A DNA stretch of 64,000 nt from Zanthoxylum bungeanum (lineage: Eukaryota; Streptophyta; Magnoliopsida; Sapindales; Rutaceae): contig SKCR01006520.1 in assembly GCA_019454045.1 (NCBI GenBank), positions 124,001 to 188,000 of the forward strand, read 5' to 3'. Below the pieces are notes generated by a model. It saw only the letters and a program-made list of their open reading frames with translations, had not been told where the DNA came from and searched no databases. This document shows positions 22,853-34,025 of this stretch, one piece after another. The first letter of the stretch is position 1. Every line of letters begins with the position of its first letter. The position numbers and the translations under genes are program-made.

Positions 22853-22935
22853 CATGGATATCGGGGAAAAGGAAACCGAGGAACATAAAACTTTACGGTA
22901 AGGATAGAAAGACCATTGGGGGCCTTCGGTAAAAA
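22853..22935 (+). pseudogene. gag-start relic of Tat derivative C
   Basis: An ATG at about 22854 begins a short frame (MDIGEKETEEHK...) that ends within 20 or so codons. It lies where T1 has its gag start. The piece then jumps at AGAAAGACCATTGG straight into 3' untranslated sequence, so all other gag and pol codons are missing. Confidence 0.6.
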
Positions 22936-24137
22936 AAAATAAAATAAAATTTGTTTGTTCTTAGTCCTTAATAGTTAGGCTTAAGTCTGATGATGAAATT
23001 GATTGCTTCGGGGTGAAACCTTAGAAACGATAAGTTCTTGATACACTTTTATCTGATGATTTGAGTAATTGATCTAGGTTAGACTCGTGAGCACTTAATC
23101 ATAGGTTCTTAGCAGTGAAAACCTGAGTAGTTAGTAAAGTGACTAGTTGAAGAAAAGGTTCTTAGCAGTGAAAACCTGAGTAGTTAGCAAAGTGACTAGT
23201 TGAAGAAATTGTAGGTCGGTGAATGACCATTCGCCTAAATGTCTATCCTTCTATCCTGATTTGCTTGCTTTATGATGTGTGGTATGATTGAAAATAAAAT
23301 AAAAGTCTCTAAGGAAAAGAATTAAACCACCTATAATCGATAAGCGTGAAGCTACCCATGGGCGAGTATTAGGACCACCATGACGAGAAATGCTACCTTA
23401 AAGGGTAGGTGTGTTGAAAAAAAAAGAAGTTCGAAAGGAAAAGAAAAAAAATAGAAACAAAAGAGAAAGAAAATCATACCACATTGAGCACAGAAAAGCA
23501 ACTGTAGGCATAATTGAAACATCTAGGTTGGTTTGACCCATCGATCCCAATTTTTTGAAACAAAATCATTGAGTTGGCTTACCTAGGGACGAATTTGCAA
23601 AAGAACCTTTGCACACACACACTTTGAGTCTAGCTTAGATCATTTATTCAAAAACTCAGATTTGAGTTGTATTGAGTGCTTTGAAGGTTCTCTGGTCTCA
23701 TTACTAGACATTCTTTGAGGACAATGACATGCATAACTATTTGGACTATTTTGTAGCCTGTAATAGGGTATGTTGATGCAGAATGACACACCACGTAGTC
23801 TACCTTGACCTAGTGCAAGTAGTAGAGAGCAGAAACCTAAACCAGGTATGGGGCGACCAGTCTACCACCTCATGAATAAGGGACATAATAGGATCTTGAG
23901 CCATGGGACAAAAGAAAACTGAGCAATTACCAGGGAAGAATTGGCAGGAGGAAACTATAAGCAGGCCCAGGGGTGACCAAAGACTTTTATATGCAAAAGG
24001 CACCAAAGAGCACAAGGAAGGCCTAACCCATCGGAATAGGAAATACATCCATGCATACATGCATACATGTCACATGCACACAATCTTTGTCTTATTCTTT
24101 CGCAGGTTTTGAAAAAAAAAAGTGGCAAAGACGAGCA
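22936..24137 (+). other. 3' untranslated region of Tat derivative C
   Basis: Non-coding stretch collinear with 57430-58544 of P and, in reverse, with pieces of O and T1. It holds a direct repeat of about 57 bp (GGTTCTTAGCAGTGAAAACC at about 23104 and 23158) and purine-rich tracts near 23410-23470. Confidence 0.75.
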
Positions 24138-24770
24138 AGTCAGTAACGGTTCAAAAATGAACCATCTCTTATCAAGTAACGGTTCAAAATTGAGCCATCT
24201 CTCATCAAGTAACGGTTCAAAAATGAGCCATATCTCATCAAGTAACGGTTCAAAAATGAGCCATCAACCTCAACCCAAGTAACGGTTCAAAAATGAGCCA
24301 TCTCTCATCAAGTAACGGTTTAAAAATGAACCACCTATCAAGTAACGGTTCGAAAATGGACCATCTCCCATCAGTAACGGTTCGAAAATGAACCATCTCA
24401 ACAAGTAACGGTTCGGAAATGAACCACCTATCAAGTAATGGTTCGGAAATGGACCATCTCCCATCAGTAACGGTTCAGAAATGAACCATCTCAACAAGTA
24501 ACGGTTTGGAAATGGACCACCTATCAAGTAATGGTTCGGAAATGGAACATCTCCCATCAGTAACAGTTCGAAAATGGACCATCTCATCAAGTAACAGTTT
24601 GGAAATGGACCACAATCTCAACTTAGTAACGGTTCAAAAATGGACAACCATCACATTGGTAACGGTTCAAAAATGAACCACCTCACATCAGTAACGGTTC
24701 GGAAATGAACCATCATCTCACATCAGTAACGGTTCGGAAATGAACCATCATCTTACATCAACTCAGTTCG
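24138..24770 (+). repeat. Tandem array before the LTR of C, units of about 32-36 bp
   Basis: About 18 units with core AGTAACGGTTCAAAAATGAGCC separated by CATCTC(T/C)CATCA-like spacers. A gradual change from AAAAATG to GGAAATG runs along the array. Placement between pol and polypurine tract is typical of the variable 3' region of Tat elements. Open frames reading SNGSKMSH repeats are by-products. Confidence 0.9.
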
Positions 24771-24885
24771 AAGCATCTCGCAAAGCAGCATGTAAGTACG
24801 ACAGCCGGCAAACCAGGTAAGTAAGTAAAAATGCATGCATGACTTTGATAGGATTGTCACTGTCACTCACTGTACAAGTCCCATT

Positions 24886-24899
24886 AAAGTGGGGGTGAC
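24886..24899 (+). promoter_or_regulatory. Polypurine tract of Tat derivative C
   Basis: AAAGTGGGGGTGAC directly precedes the LTR, equivalent to AAAGTGGGGGCGAC in T1. Confidence 0.82.
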
Positions 24900-25383
24900 T
24901 ATAGACACTGTATTTTTACATAAAGCCCAATGATGAACCTCGTATGAAGGCACTACCCGATAAGTTACGGAAGTCGCGGGAAACGGACGTCGGAAGGAAA
25001 AAATTTAAAAATAAATACATCAACAAATTAATCTCGCTAATTGGCCTCGGGTTTGTCTGATTAATCTCTGTTTTAAAATATTAAGCCTCGGCCCAAAACC
25101 CCCTCACCAATCCAAAGACCATTTCGCCCAAACCCAATCCAAAAAAAATTAAAACATTTAAAACATATGTCACAAATTAAAATAAATCCAATCAAATCAA
25201 ATTAAATTAAATCAAATCCAATTAAAATCAAAATAAACCCCTTCCTAATTTAATCCAATCACATCCCAAATTAAAGATATTCCCCACCAAAATTACATAA
25301 ATTTATTTCCCTTTTTAAATTAATTAACACACACATAATTTGCATGATTTCCTTCCTTAAATAAAAACCCTAGCATGCACCAC

Positions 25384-25393
25384 TATAAAAATA
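25384..25393 (+). promoter_or_regulatory. Possible TATA box in the C LTR
   Basis: TATAAAAATA about 480 bp into the LTR; the T1-type LTRs have TATA-like boxes on the minus strand at 54163-54171 and 44815-44823. Suggestive only. Confidence 0.35.
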
Positions 25394-26767
25394 ACACGCA
25401 AACAGCCTGAGCGACAACTGAATAAACAAACAATAATCCTAAGACTGAGCCGAAAACTGAATAAAGATAATAAGCCAAAATTAGTAAACCAGCCCTAATC
25501 CTTCCTTGGCTCTTACTCATGGAAAAACACGAAAAAATATAAACCCTCTCACTTCTCCTCGCCTAACTCACTTTCCTCTTTCTACAAATACAAAATAAAA
25601 CCCTAGCTCACTTCTCTCTCTTCCTTGTCTCTCATTCACGACCTCTCTCTATAAACAAAAACAGAAAACCCTAAACTCTGATCTTTCATGCACTCTCTCA
25701 CTCGGCAAAGCCAAACCCTAAAAGCCCTCCTCACTCTCGGTGTCCCCATCACGTGAAAAAAGACCCTAGATGCACACAAACATTCACACGGCACACACCG
25801 CAACAACACCCACTCAAGCAGCAGCTCCACGCACTCACACACCTCACATCATTCCCACGGCACTTCACAAATCTCCCTCTCTCATCACACTCACACATAG
25901 CCATAAATGAGACTCTAGACACAAAACACACGGCAACTCATCAACAAAGCTCCACAGGCCGTGAACCACCATCGCAAATAAGCCCTAACCCTAAAGCTTC
26001 ACAACCCCTCACACATATCACTCACTCTAGCCATAAAAAACCCATACACGACACCCACATGGATCCACGAACAGCCCCCTAAAGCTCCTCAACAACCGAC
26101 TAAAGATTAGGCCACATACTCAACCGACCAGACCACGCAGCCCTTCCCCAAAACTGACAAACAACAAACCTTCAACGCACTAAAAAACAACCCCCATACC
26201 GAGAGACAACAAAGCCACAAATCACCCCCACATCATCGTGAAACACAACCAAAACGACCCTGAATACTTGCCAAAATAGTGACCAAAACACACCCCAAAA
26301 TAGCCCCCCACATCACCGTGAAACATAACTAAAACGACCCTAAATACCGTTCCAAAATAGTGACTGAAAACAACGGAAAACAGTGGCACCGAAAATAGCC
26401 TTCAAATACCCCATGTAGTCCCGAAAAATAGCCCCAAAAATGTCCCTCAAGCAGTGAGTAAAACAGTCCCAAAGCAACCCAAAACAGTGAGCAAAACGGC
26501 ATAAAACAGTGAAGAAAATAGTAGAAAAATAGTGAAGAAAACAACGGAAATGACGGTCCAAAACAGCGGCAAACCGGAAAAATAACGGAGTATTAACCCT
26601 TCCGGCGACGACGTAACACACTTCCAAAAAGCAACTTAAAAGGTAACACCTGAGGGCACCCTTTGTTATTTACTTATCTTTTCGGTTATTTATTATTATC
26701 CCTTCACATGCATAATTATATTTCACGTCCATTTTCATTTATATTGGGTTAATGATTGCGTGATATC

Positions 26768-27635
26768 TCTTCCGGTATATCAGATGGAAACCCAGAAGTA
26801 AATTCTGTAGCTGAATCTGAATGGTAGGTAGTGCGGTCTGTACTTGGGAACAACTCCACGTACTGCTTGAGAGACTTTCAAGCACGTGTTTCATTTTGTG
26901 ATTTAAATCTATGTTTATTGTTCCGTTATTTATTTTCTAAGCATTGTTTCTTTATTTATGTATTCTTAATCTAATGCGCATGGGCTAACTATGGTGGATT
27001 AAAGGTCCTCTATTCGAGGGAAATGCCTAAAGGCTACCTTTACCACGATATTTTTCCGCACCGGACGAAGTATACTCGATTGAATGTGAAATGTGTTCAA
27101 TCAGGCATACAAGGTCCTATATTATTTATTTGCTTATTCATGTATTGATAATTTAGTGTGCATGGGCTAACTAGGGTGGATTAAAGGTCCTCTATTCGAG
27201 GGAAATGCCTAAAGGCTACCTTTACCACGATGTTTTACCGCGCCAGATGAAGTACACTCGATTGAATGAGAAATGTGTTCAATCGGGCATATAAGGTCCC
27301 ATATTATTTATTTGTTTATTCATGCATTGATAATTTAGTGCACATGGATTAATCATATTGGATTAAAGGTCCCATATTCGAGGGAAATTCTTAAAGGCTA
27401 CCTATACCATAGTTTTGCCGCGCCTTTCTTCTGTTGATCTTGTCATTTACTTTTTTGGTTGTTATGCTTTCATTCTTCACTTTGCATTCATGTTGTGTTA
27501 ATGCTTGAGTTTTGCCTCTTCTGGTATATCGGATCGAAACCCAGACATAAATTCCGTAGCTGAATCCGAATGGACGGTAGTGCGGTCTATACTTTGGATA
27601 CAACTCCATGTACCGCTTGAGAAGCATTCGCGCAT
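26768..27635 (+). repeat. Direct duplication flanking the 182-bp repeats in the C LTR
   Basis: A block of about 115 bp with GGTATATC(A/G)GAT(G/C)GAAACCCAGA occurs at about 26768-26886 and again at 27517-27635. The other Tat LTRs of the window have it once (for example near 37990-38090, reversed). The C LTR therefore grew by a local duplication. Confidence 0.8.
26935..27420 (+). repeat. 182-bp tandem repeats in the C LTR
   Basis: Units anchored at CATGG(G/A) in 26979, 27161 and 27343, a period of 182 bp, with about 2.6 copies. The unit contains GGATTAAAGGTCC and CGAGGGAAAT. Confidence 0.88.
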
Positions 27636-27659
27636 GTGTCATTTCAGATACCACTTTGG

Positions 27660-27930
27660 TAATCTCATTCGAACGCATTTCTTAACGCTACACGAATGTA
27701 TGCATTCTGCCCCATTCCGTTCGAACGTGTTTCTGAACGCTACATGAACTTAAGCATTCTGTCTCATTTCTTTTCGAACGTGTTTCAGAACTCTACTCGA
27801 ACGCGCATGCATTCTTTTTTATCATACATCAGGCCTTGTCCTCTTCGAACGCATTTCCGAACGCTATACAAATGCGAACATTCTGTTTACCGTTCGAATG
27901 CATTTTCAAACGCTACATGAATGCACATAC
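27660..27930 (+). repeat. Imperfect repeats of about 60 bp in the C LTR
   Basis: Five units around TTCGAACG(C/T)(A/G)TTTC followed by GAACGCTACATGAA and GCATTCTG. They are absent from the shorter Tat LTRs here. Confidence 0.8.
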
Positions 27931-28316
27931 AGTGAACATATTTCTTTTCATCACATTTCATGCACGTTTGCTTCTTTGGTCATTTCCTTTGCATTATACA
28001 CCTAATTACCCGCTTTTATTATTAATGCTTTTGTAGTTGTCATTAATTACAATGTTGCACTTTATTGTTCAATATGTTTATGAATTATGTGTTTTGCCTT
28101 TATTTCTTATTTACGATTATGGGTGTGCAACATGTGTGTTGCTTAAATTATCTTGTATGTGTTGTATGAGACTTGGTTATACTATAGCATTAATCATTTC
28201 ATTACAATTGGCATAAGTAAGGACCATTCCGAACCCAACGGTTTGAGGTCTTCCCTTGCGAGGGGTGAGTGCGGCCTTAAATCATTTCCCAGTTCACATT
28301 GGGTAGCGACTCCATT

Positions 28317-28600
28317 TCCGAACCGTGATTTGATAGGTGGTTCATTTCTGAACCATTACTTATTGAGATGGTTCATTTCTGAACCGTTACTGATGGGAGA
28401 TGGTCTATTTCTGAACCGTTACTTGATAGGTGGTTCATTTCTGAACTGTTACTTATTGAGATGGTTCATTTCCAAACCGTTACTGATGGGAGATGGTCCA
28501 TTTCCGAACCGTTACTTGTTGAGATTGTTCATTTCTGAACCGTTACTTGTTGAGAGATGGTTCATTTCTGAACCGCTACTTGTTGAGATGGTTCATTTTT
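28317..28600 (-). repeat. Tandem array of O
   Basis: Plus strand shows GGTTCATTTCTGAACCGTTACT units with TTGATAGG, GATGGGAGAT or TTGTTGAGAT spacers, the reverse complement of the arrays of C and P. The 178-residue open frame across it (28153-28689) is just the repeat translated. Confidence 0.88.
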
Positions 28601-29033
28601 TAATAATTCCTAATTCACTCGTCTTTGCCGATTTTTTCCTTTTTCCCTTAAAAACCTACGAACACAAAACAAAAATTGCATGTATGTGATATGTATGAAT
28701 GTATGTATGGATGTATTTCCTATTCCGATGGGTTAGGCCTTCCTTGTACTCTTTGGTGCCCTTTGCATATAAAAGTCTTTGGTCGCCCCTGGGCCTGCTT
28801 ATAGTTTCCTCCTACCAATTCTACTCTGGTGATTGCTCAGTTTTCTTTGGTCCCGTGGCTCAAGATCCCATTATGTCCCTTATTCGCGAGGTGGTAGACT
28901 GGTCCCCCCAGACCTGGCTTAGGTTTTCTGCTCTCCGCTGCTTACACTAGGTCGAGGTGGACTACGTGGTGTGGCATTCCGTATCAACATACCCCATTAC
29001 GGGCTATGAAATAGTCCCAATAGTTATACATAT
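28601..29033 (-). other. 3' untranslated part of O next to its array
   Basis: Reverse complement of 23740-24125 of C and 58140-58540 of P. It continues at 37083 after the E insertion. Confidence 0.8.
29029..29033. repeat. Left target-site duplication of E (catat)
   Basis: Direct copies follow the E 3' LTR at 37083-37087 and, because of the segment duplication, also at 42712-42716. Confidence 0.9.
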
Positions 29034-31018
29034 TGTTGGACAATTATGACCCATATCATCACTATTTGTACAGAACATTGTATTGTTGTACAAATTAACT
29101 ATGTGACAAAGGAAATTGCTCTTTTATCATTTGTAATTAGATTACCGGGATATATAAATGATAAAAGTCTATATGATTAGTTCCGGATTGATAAGATATG
29201 AGACAGTATCAATCCATGAAGGTTTAATCATTAAAACTTCCATAGTCGGAGTATTATCGAGATTGGACATCGATAATGCGGAATAGACTAGTATTACACT
29301 TATGCGCGTTGTTGGAGCATAACGTCATAGTTCTCATATATTTAGGTATTGGATACTCATGCAAGTGTAGTAGGAGGTTGTGTTTACCGATGGTATGGAA
29401 ATAGCTTCGCTCTGGATGGACCCCTCGGAATTCCATTGGTAGTATGACTATGTCTCTATGGAAGTCCGAATCAGGGTAGGTATATTTGGTCTTAACCTGA
29501 GACTTGCACCGCTAATAATTGCGACAATCAATATACTTTTGTTTTGGTCTTCCAGGGCTTTAACCGGTTCTGTGTACGCCTCTTCTGGGTATATTGAGAA
29601 TCGTAGTGTATTGGGTGTGATGTCAAGATGGAAGTATCACTTCAGTCATATGGAGATGATGGTCACGTAGGATACAGAACTGGTGCAATATATATGTTGC
29701 AGCTATTGGGATAATATGACTAGGTCATGTTTATCTAAATATAGAGACTAGTTACCAGAGATCCGATATATGCTTCGTACGGGGCAGACACAATTTCAGC
29801 CCTAAGCCTTGCATTGACATCCAATAATGGATAGCAATACGCAATACTACGTATACTACGCCTGATATAGATTACATATTCCTTTAAGAATATTTCTGGA
29901 GAATTGGGTAGGCACAGTGCTTTGCTAGAAACCAACCATGTCTTGTAAATCAGTAAAAACGTAGTACTAGGTACGTACGTGTTCGGATAGTCCGACGACC
30001 GGATTTACTGCCAACATACCGGGGATCTCATGGGTCGCTTCCCGAAGATTCACCGATGACGTATGACTCGCACATAATTAATCTGGGATTAATTATAAGA
30101 GAGAGAAAATTAATCTAGGATTAATTGCGGAGATATTTTATCTGGGATAAAATATTATTTAAAGAGAGAGAACGATTAATTTGGAATTAATCGACAAAAT
30201 AATATATTCGATATATTATATGAAATTAGATTTCGACGCGGAATTAATATTGGATTTTAATTCGGGCGAATGAGTTAATTTAGAATTAATTCGCTAGCGA
30301 CGTGAATAGTAATTTTTCTAGGCATAATTATTTAATTAAATTTGATTTAATTACGTCGCAACGGAAAATTCATTAATTCGGAATTAGCGAACCCAAGCCC
30401 GGGAGTATTTGCAGACCCACTCGCATTTCGAATCAAGTGGGGCCCATAAGTCACATCACGCGTCACATCATTAGTCATTCTTGTGATGTAAGTCACATCA
30501 ACTTTGAGTGATTTGATGGATGTCACTTTTGATTGATGTGAGTAGTTGAAGACTTTAATGTCTTATACCAAATTTTGAATTTGGTAAATGGTATTAGATT
30601 TTTGAAATCCAAAAATACACAACACACTTCTCTTCCTCTCTCTCCCTCATTCGGCCTTGGAGCCATTTTCTCTCAAATGTTCTTGGCTTGGCCGAGAACA
30701 ACAAGAAGACAAAGGGAAAATTTGTTGCAAAATTTCCAAGATGCTAGCATATCCAAGAGGTCTTACAAAGGTGATAGGGAAACCCATTCATGAGCATGGA
30801 ATCCATTCACAAAGCTTGGAGCTTGAAGATCATCCATGGAGGGGTTTGGCCGAACACACAAGGAGCACAAAGGGACCTTGGTCTAGAGCTTCAAGGATAA
30901 TTTTTGTTGTTCTTCGCATCGCAAAAGCCGATCAAAGTGAGTATTCCACAACTTTAATTTGTTGTATTCGCACATTTCATTGCTTAATTGATCTTGGTTT
31001 GACCTAGAAAACTCAAAA
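29034..31018 (+). repeat. 5' LTR of E
   Basis: Starts TGTTGGACAATTATGACC and ends at ACTCAAAA (expected ACTCAACA; one C-to-A change) before the primer site. The 116-residue frames in this LTR type (30657, 36721, 42350) lie in the transcribed LTR and show no known domain. Confidence 0.9.
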
Positions 31019-31019
31019 A

Positions 31020-31034
31020 TGGTATCAGAGCCTT
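31020..31034 (+). promoter_or_regulatory. Primer-binding site of E
   Basis: TGGTATCAGAGCC, the exact initiator-Met-type plant Copia primer site. Confidence 0.92.
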
Positions 31035-33570
31035 GTTTAAGCATGAAATTGATTTAGGGTAAAATTTGGGTAAAATTGATTTGAGCATGATTTGATAAAA
31101 TTGATTGATTGAGTATGCTTGAATGATAATAACTTAGAGTTATTTGTGATCAATTTGATGAAAATTGAATTGGAATAATTTTTCCCCAAAAATCTGGCTT
31201 GGCCGAATGGTGTTGATGCCCTAAAGTCATGGTGATTTTTGTTCTTTTGATCATTGGATGACTTGAAAGACTTGGGAAATGTTGATTTGAGATTCAATTG
31301 GATTGAAATCGGAATTAGTCATTAAATCCCCAAATTGCCGTGAGCTATAAACATGGAAATGAGATAATTTTTTGATTCAATAATGTTGGACATGTGTTGA
31401 TGATGATTAGCATAATTAATTATGTTAATTGGTATTTTGGAAATGTTAATTTGACTAATTAATTATGGCTTATGCACTTTAATTAATTTAATTGTGATAG
31501 TAGGAATATTGTGATTAAATTAATTGGGCTTAATTTGGAATTGGGCATATAAAGTTGTATTTGGGCTTAATGGGCTTGTTTGGGCTAAGTTTGGTTTAGG
31601 TTAATTGGTTGGATCCAATTGGGCCCAAAACCATATCCATAAAGTCCAAATATAATATAATGGACCTTTAAAATTTTAATTGGGCCTAATGGGCCTAAAT
31701 TGATTTTTGGAAAAGGATGATTCCTTATTGGCTTTTGTTGCCAAATTCCATGCATTATAAAATAATTGAAAGCCCATTGGACTTTAATTAAATTGACATT
31801 GGATGTTAATTGGGCTTTGAGACCTGTAAAGATTAGATTTAGAATCTAAGTCGCAAAGGCTCATTAATAAAGTGTAATTATTTAATTTGGAATTAAATAT
31901 AGAATTAGTGTTGAATACAAATTAAATTGGATTTAATATTGTAGTTTATATAATTCAAGAATTCGTACTTTGAGTACTTATTCTTAAAACAAGTTGGACT
32001 CGCGCAAATCAAATCGTTATTTGAACATTGGATGGTCATTAATTTCAGATTAATTAACTGGATTAGATTGATTGATAACATGCTTTGTGTGAATACATGT
32101 ATGTGATGTATGAATAATATATATCGGATGGATATTAGATGGGTGGGGGCAATTTTGGAAATTGTTGTAATAAATTTAGAATTTATTAATTGGACCTGCG
32201 TGTCCAACCTATTACTTCTTGACTCTTTGTATTTCTCTTCTCACCTATTTCCCTCAATGTAAATGAGGTTTCTTTAGAAGTGTTATGTAATTGGGTAGAA
32301 GTAAGATTCGTGCTAGCATGAGAGAGGAAAATGAGAGATTTGTTATAGGAACAAGTTGTTTTAAATATCCATCTACATATCATTATTAATTTAATTTACC
32401 GCGCCTTATTATGCTTTTAGAATGCATGTTTAAGGGTGAATGATGAGACCTAATCAAAGATAATTAATTGGTTGCCAATTCTGCGAAAAACCCTCAACAT
32501 ATATTAAACGTTCTCCTTCCATTGAATGATTCATTCTCAAGATCCAAGATTGGCACTGGTTTGTTGGCCAAAGTGAAGACCTTTGTCCATCGCGGATGTG
32601 TTTGAATCATGAAGGCTTTGTTCCATATCGCATGTCTTGTCCAAGTTGTGATTTGTTGGCCAAAGTCAAGATCACTTCTTGTCCATCGACATCGATTACG
32701 AAGCTTTCTAAGGTCAATGAGTCCTGCTAAACTGGAATCATTAAGTTTGTTGTGCCAAAGCCAAGGCTTAGTTGATTTAGAGGAAAAAGGTTAGGCAATA
32801 TATTGGATATATGTTTCGGACTTGGATGTCCACCTACTGGATCTAGAATTGGATGAGATCCAATTGATCTTAGAGATCTACCTAGTTAAATATCATACAG
32901 CTTGTTGGCCAAAGTCAGGTTGTGTGTTATTTAACGGGATCCTAGCCCACTAGGAAACAAGGTTTCCCGAGTACTCAACATAGGGTTAGAGGCTCGCCGA
33001 AAAACAGTGGGAGGCTAGTATTAAATTTGCAATTTCGTTTAGATACTTGCCAATACGCGCTCATTTCAATTTTTTGTCAATAAATAAATATATTAGTTGG
33101 ACTAATATTTAATCGTTGTTTTAAATTAAACAGTTGGACTGTATTCAAACTATTTCAATTTATAGTTGATTATATAATTGGATTATAGTAATCAATATAT
33201 TTGAATTTAACCAATCAAATTATAGTTGATCATATAGTTAGATTATAGTAATCATTATAATCAATAGTACCTGAAATCGTTGATTGGATAGTTAGACTAT
33301 AGCAATCAAGATAACTGAAAGATTAGCGTTTAAAACATAATCCTGGGAGAAAATGTCATTAAACGGCTTTAATTTTCAGATTGTGAATAAAACCTCAGGA
33401 AAATCCTGGGAAGTGAGAAGTTATTCTATTTGAAAGAGAAATCTCTGGGGCCTAAGCCCGGAGTTGAGCAAATAGTAGAACATGATCTTTGGAAGATTCA
33501 TGTGATGATAACTTTAGTGCTCAATCCATTATGCTAGATGCAATAACACTTTAATTTCGTCAAAATCAAG
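31035..33570 (+). other. Leader of E
   Basis: Non-coding, collinear with the leaders of B and F. The TTGGCCAAAGTCAAG-like motif appears at 32564, 32656, about 32754 and about 32903. Confidence 0.78.
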
Positions 33571-34025
33571 GATTAGATCCTTTTACCGTGATGATGAAAT
33601 TAAGGATCTTCATAGATCTATTCTTAGATCTTAGAAGTACAAATTGAAAAGGAAGCTCTTTGGCTCGCGTATGTCAGAGGGTACATCTGTCGAGCACTAG
33701 GTGTCGCAGATGATTGCTGACATCGATAAGCTAGGTTAGCTGGGCATTACCTACGTGGCCGAGACTACCAAAGATTTGATCTTATAGTCTCTACCCGAAA
33801 GCTGGGGCAGGTTCATTGTGAACCAAGAGTAAACTCTTGGAGAGAGCCAGAGCTTCTAAAGGGGCAAATGCAAAATCATCATAGTCTTCTAGGAAGACAA
33901 ATGACATATGCCAAGATGTCTACCTAAACTGTGGCAAACGGGATCAGTGGATGCGTGACTACCGTATGGACAAGACAGACATGAAGGAAGTAAAAGTGGG
34001 CAAGGTTCTGGCTTCAAGTATGATT
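33571..34025 (+). pseudogene. gag relic of E
   Basis: One frame reads KLFGSRMSEGTSVEH, then QMIADIDKL and DLIL with a stop, closely following the capsid of A (KLFRPRMTEGASVEAH, QMIADIDELA, VDLILQSLP). The zinc-knuckle stretch is near 33925-33965 (NCGKRD...). Several stops. It is cut at 34025 by the reversed LTR. Confidence 0.8.

Larger units (their letters stand above)
21893..28316 (+). mobile_element. Tat-lineage derivative C, gag-pol deleted, plus strand
   Basis: Right-hand part of a Ty3/Gypsy Tat-type element whose left end lies beyond element B. Order: leader (21893-22850), gag-start relic, 3' untranslated region, tandem array (24138-24770), polypurine tract (24886-24899) and a truncated 3' LTR (24900-28316). 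Pol is wholly missing, and the join after AGAAAGACCATTG is the same as in O and P. It is therefore non-autonomous, with structural features only. Confidence 0.8.
24900..28316 (+). repeat. 3' LTR of Tat derivative C, long and 3'-truncated
   Basis: It starts TATAGACACTGTATTTTT (TG mutated to TA) and aligns with the 2.4-kb LTRs of T1, but is 3.4 kb because of internal repeats. It stops at GCGACTCCAT (28316), about 85 bp short of the expected TCTTACA terminus, where it meets the array of O. A TATAAAAATA box at about 25384 may be the promoter. Frames at 25636-25931 and 26329-26627 are not convincing. Confidence 0.8.

Noticed and set aside
24138..24770. CRISPR-like array of short repeats
   Set aside because: Repeats are head-to-tail and spacers are variants of one sequence, not unique. 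The setting is a plant retrotransposon 3' region.
25636..26082. Cys-rich or Thr/His-rich frames in the C LTR
   Set aside because: Overlapping frames on both strands in a biased-composition LTR, with no motif or homologous frame in the T1 LTRs.
28153..28689. 178-residue open frame with repeated RWFISEPLLMGDG-like units
   Set aside because: It is a translation of the 28317-28600 tandem array; length follows from a repeat without stops. The frames at 24067-24282, 24270-24590 and 58693-58957 have the same cause.
30657..31007. 116-residue frame in the E LTR (also 36721-37071 and 42350-42700)
   Set aside because: Lies in the transcribed end of the LTR, no known domain, and the other Copia LTRs do not keep it. 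Probably chance plus shared descent.
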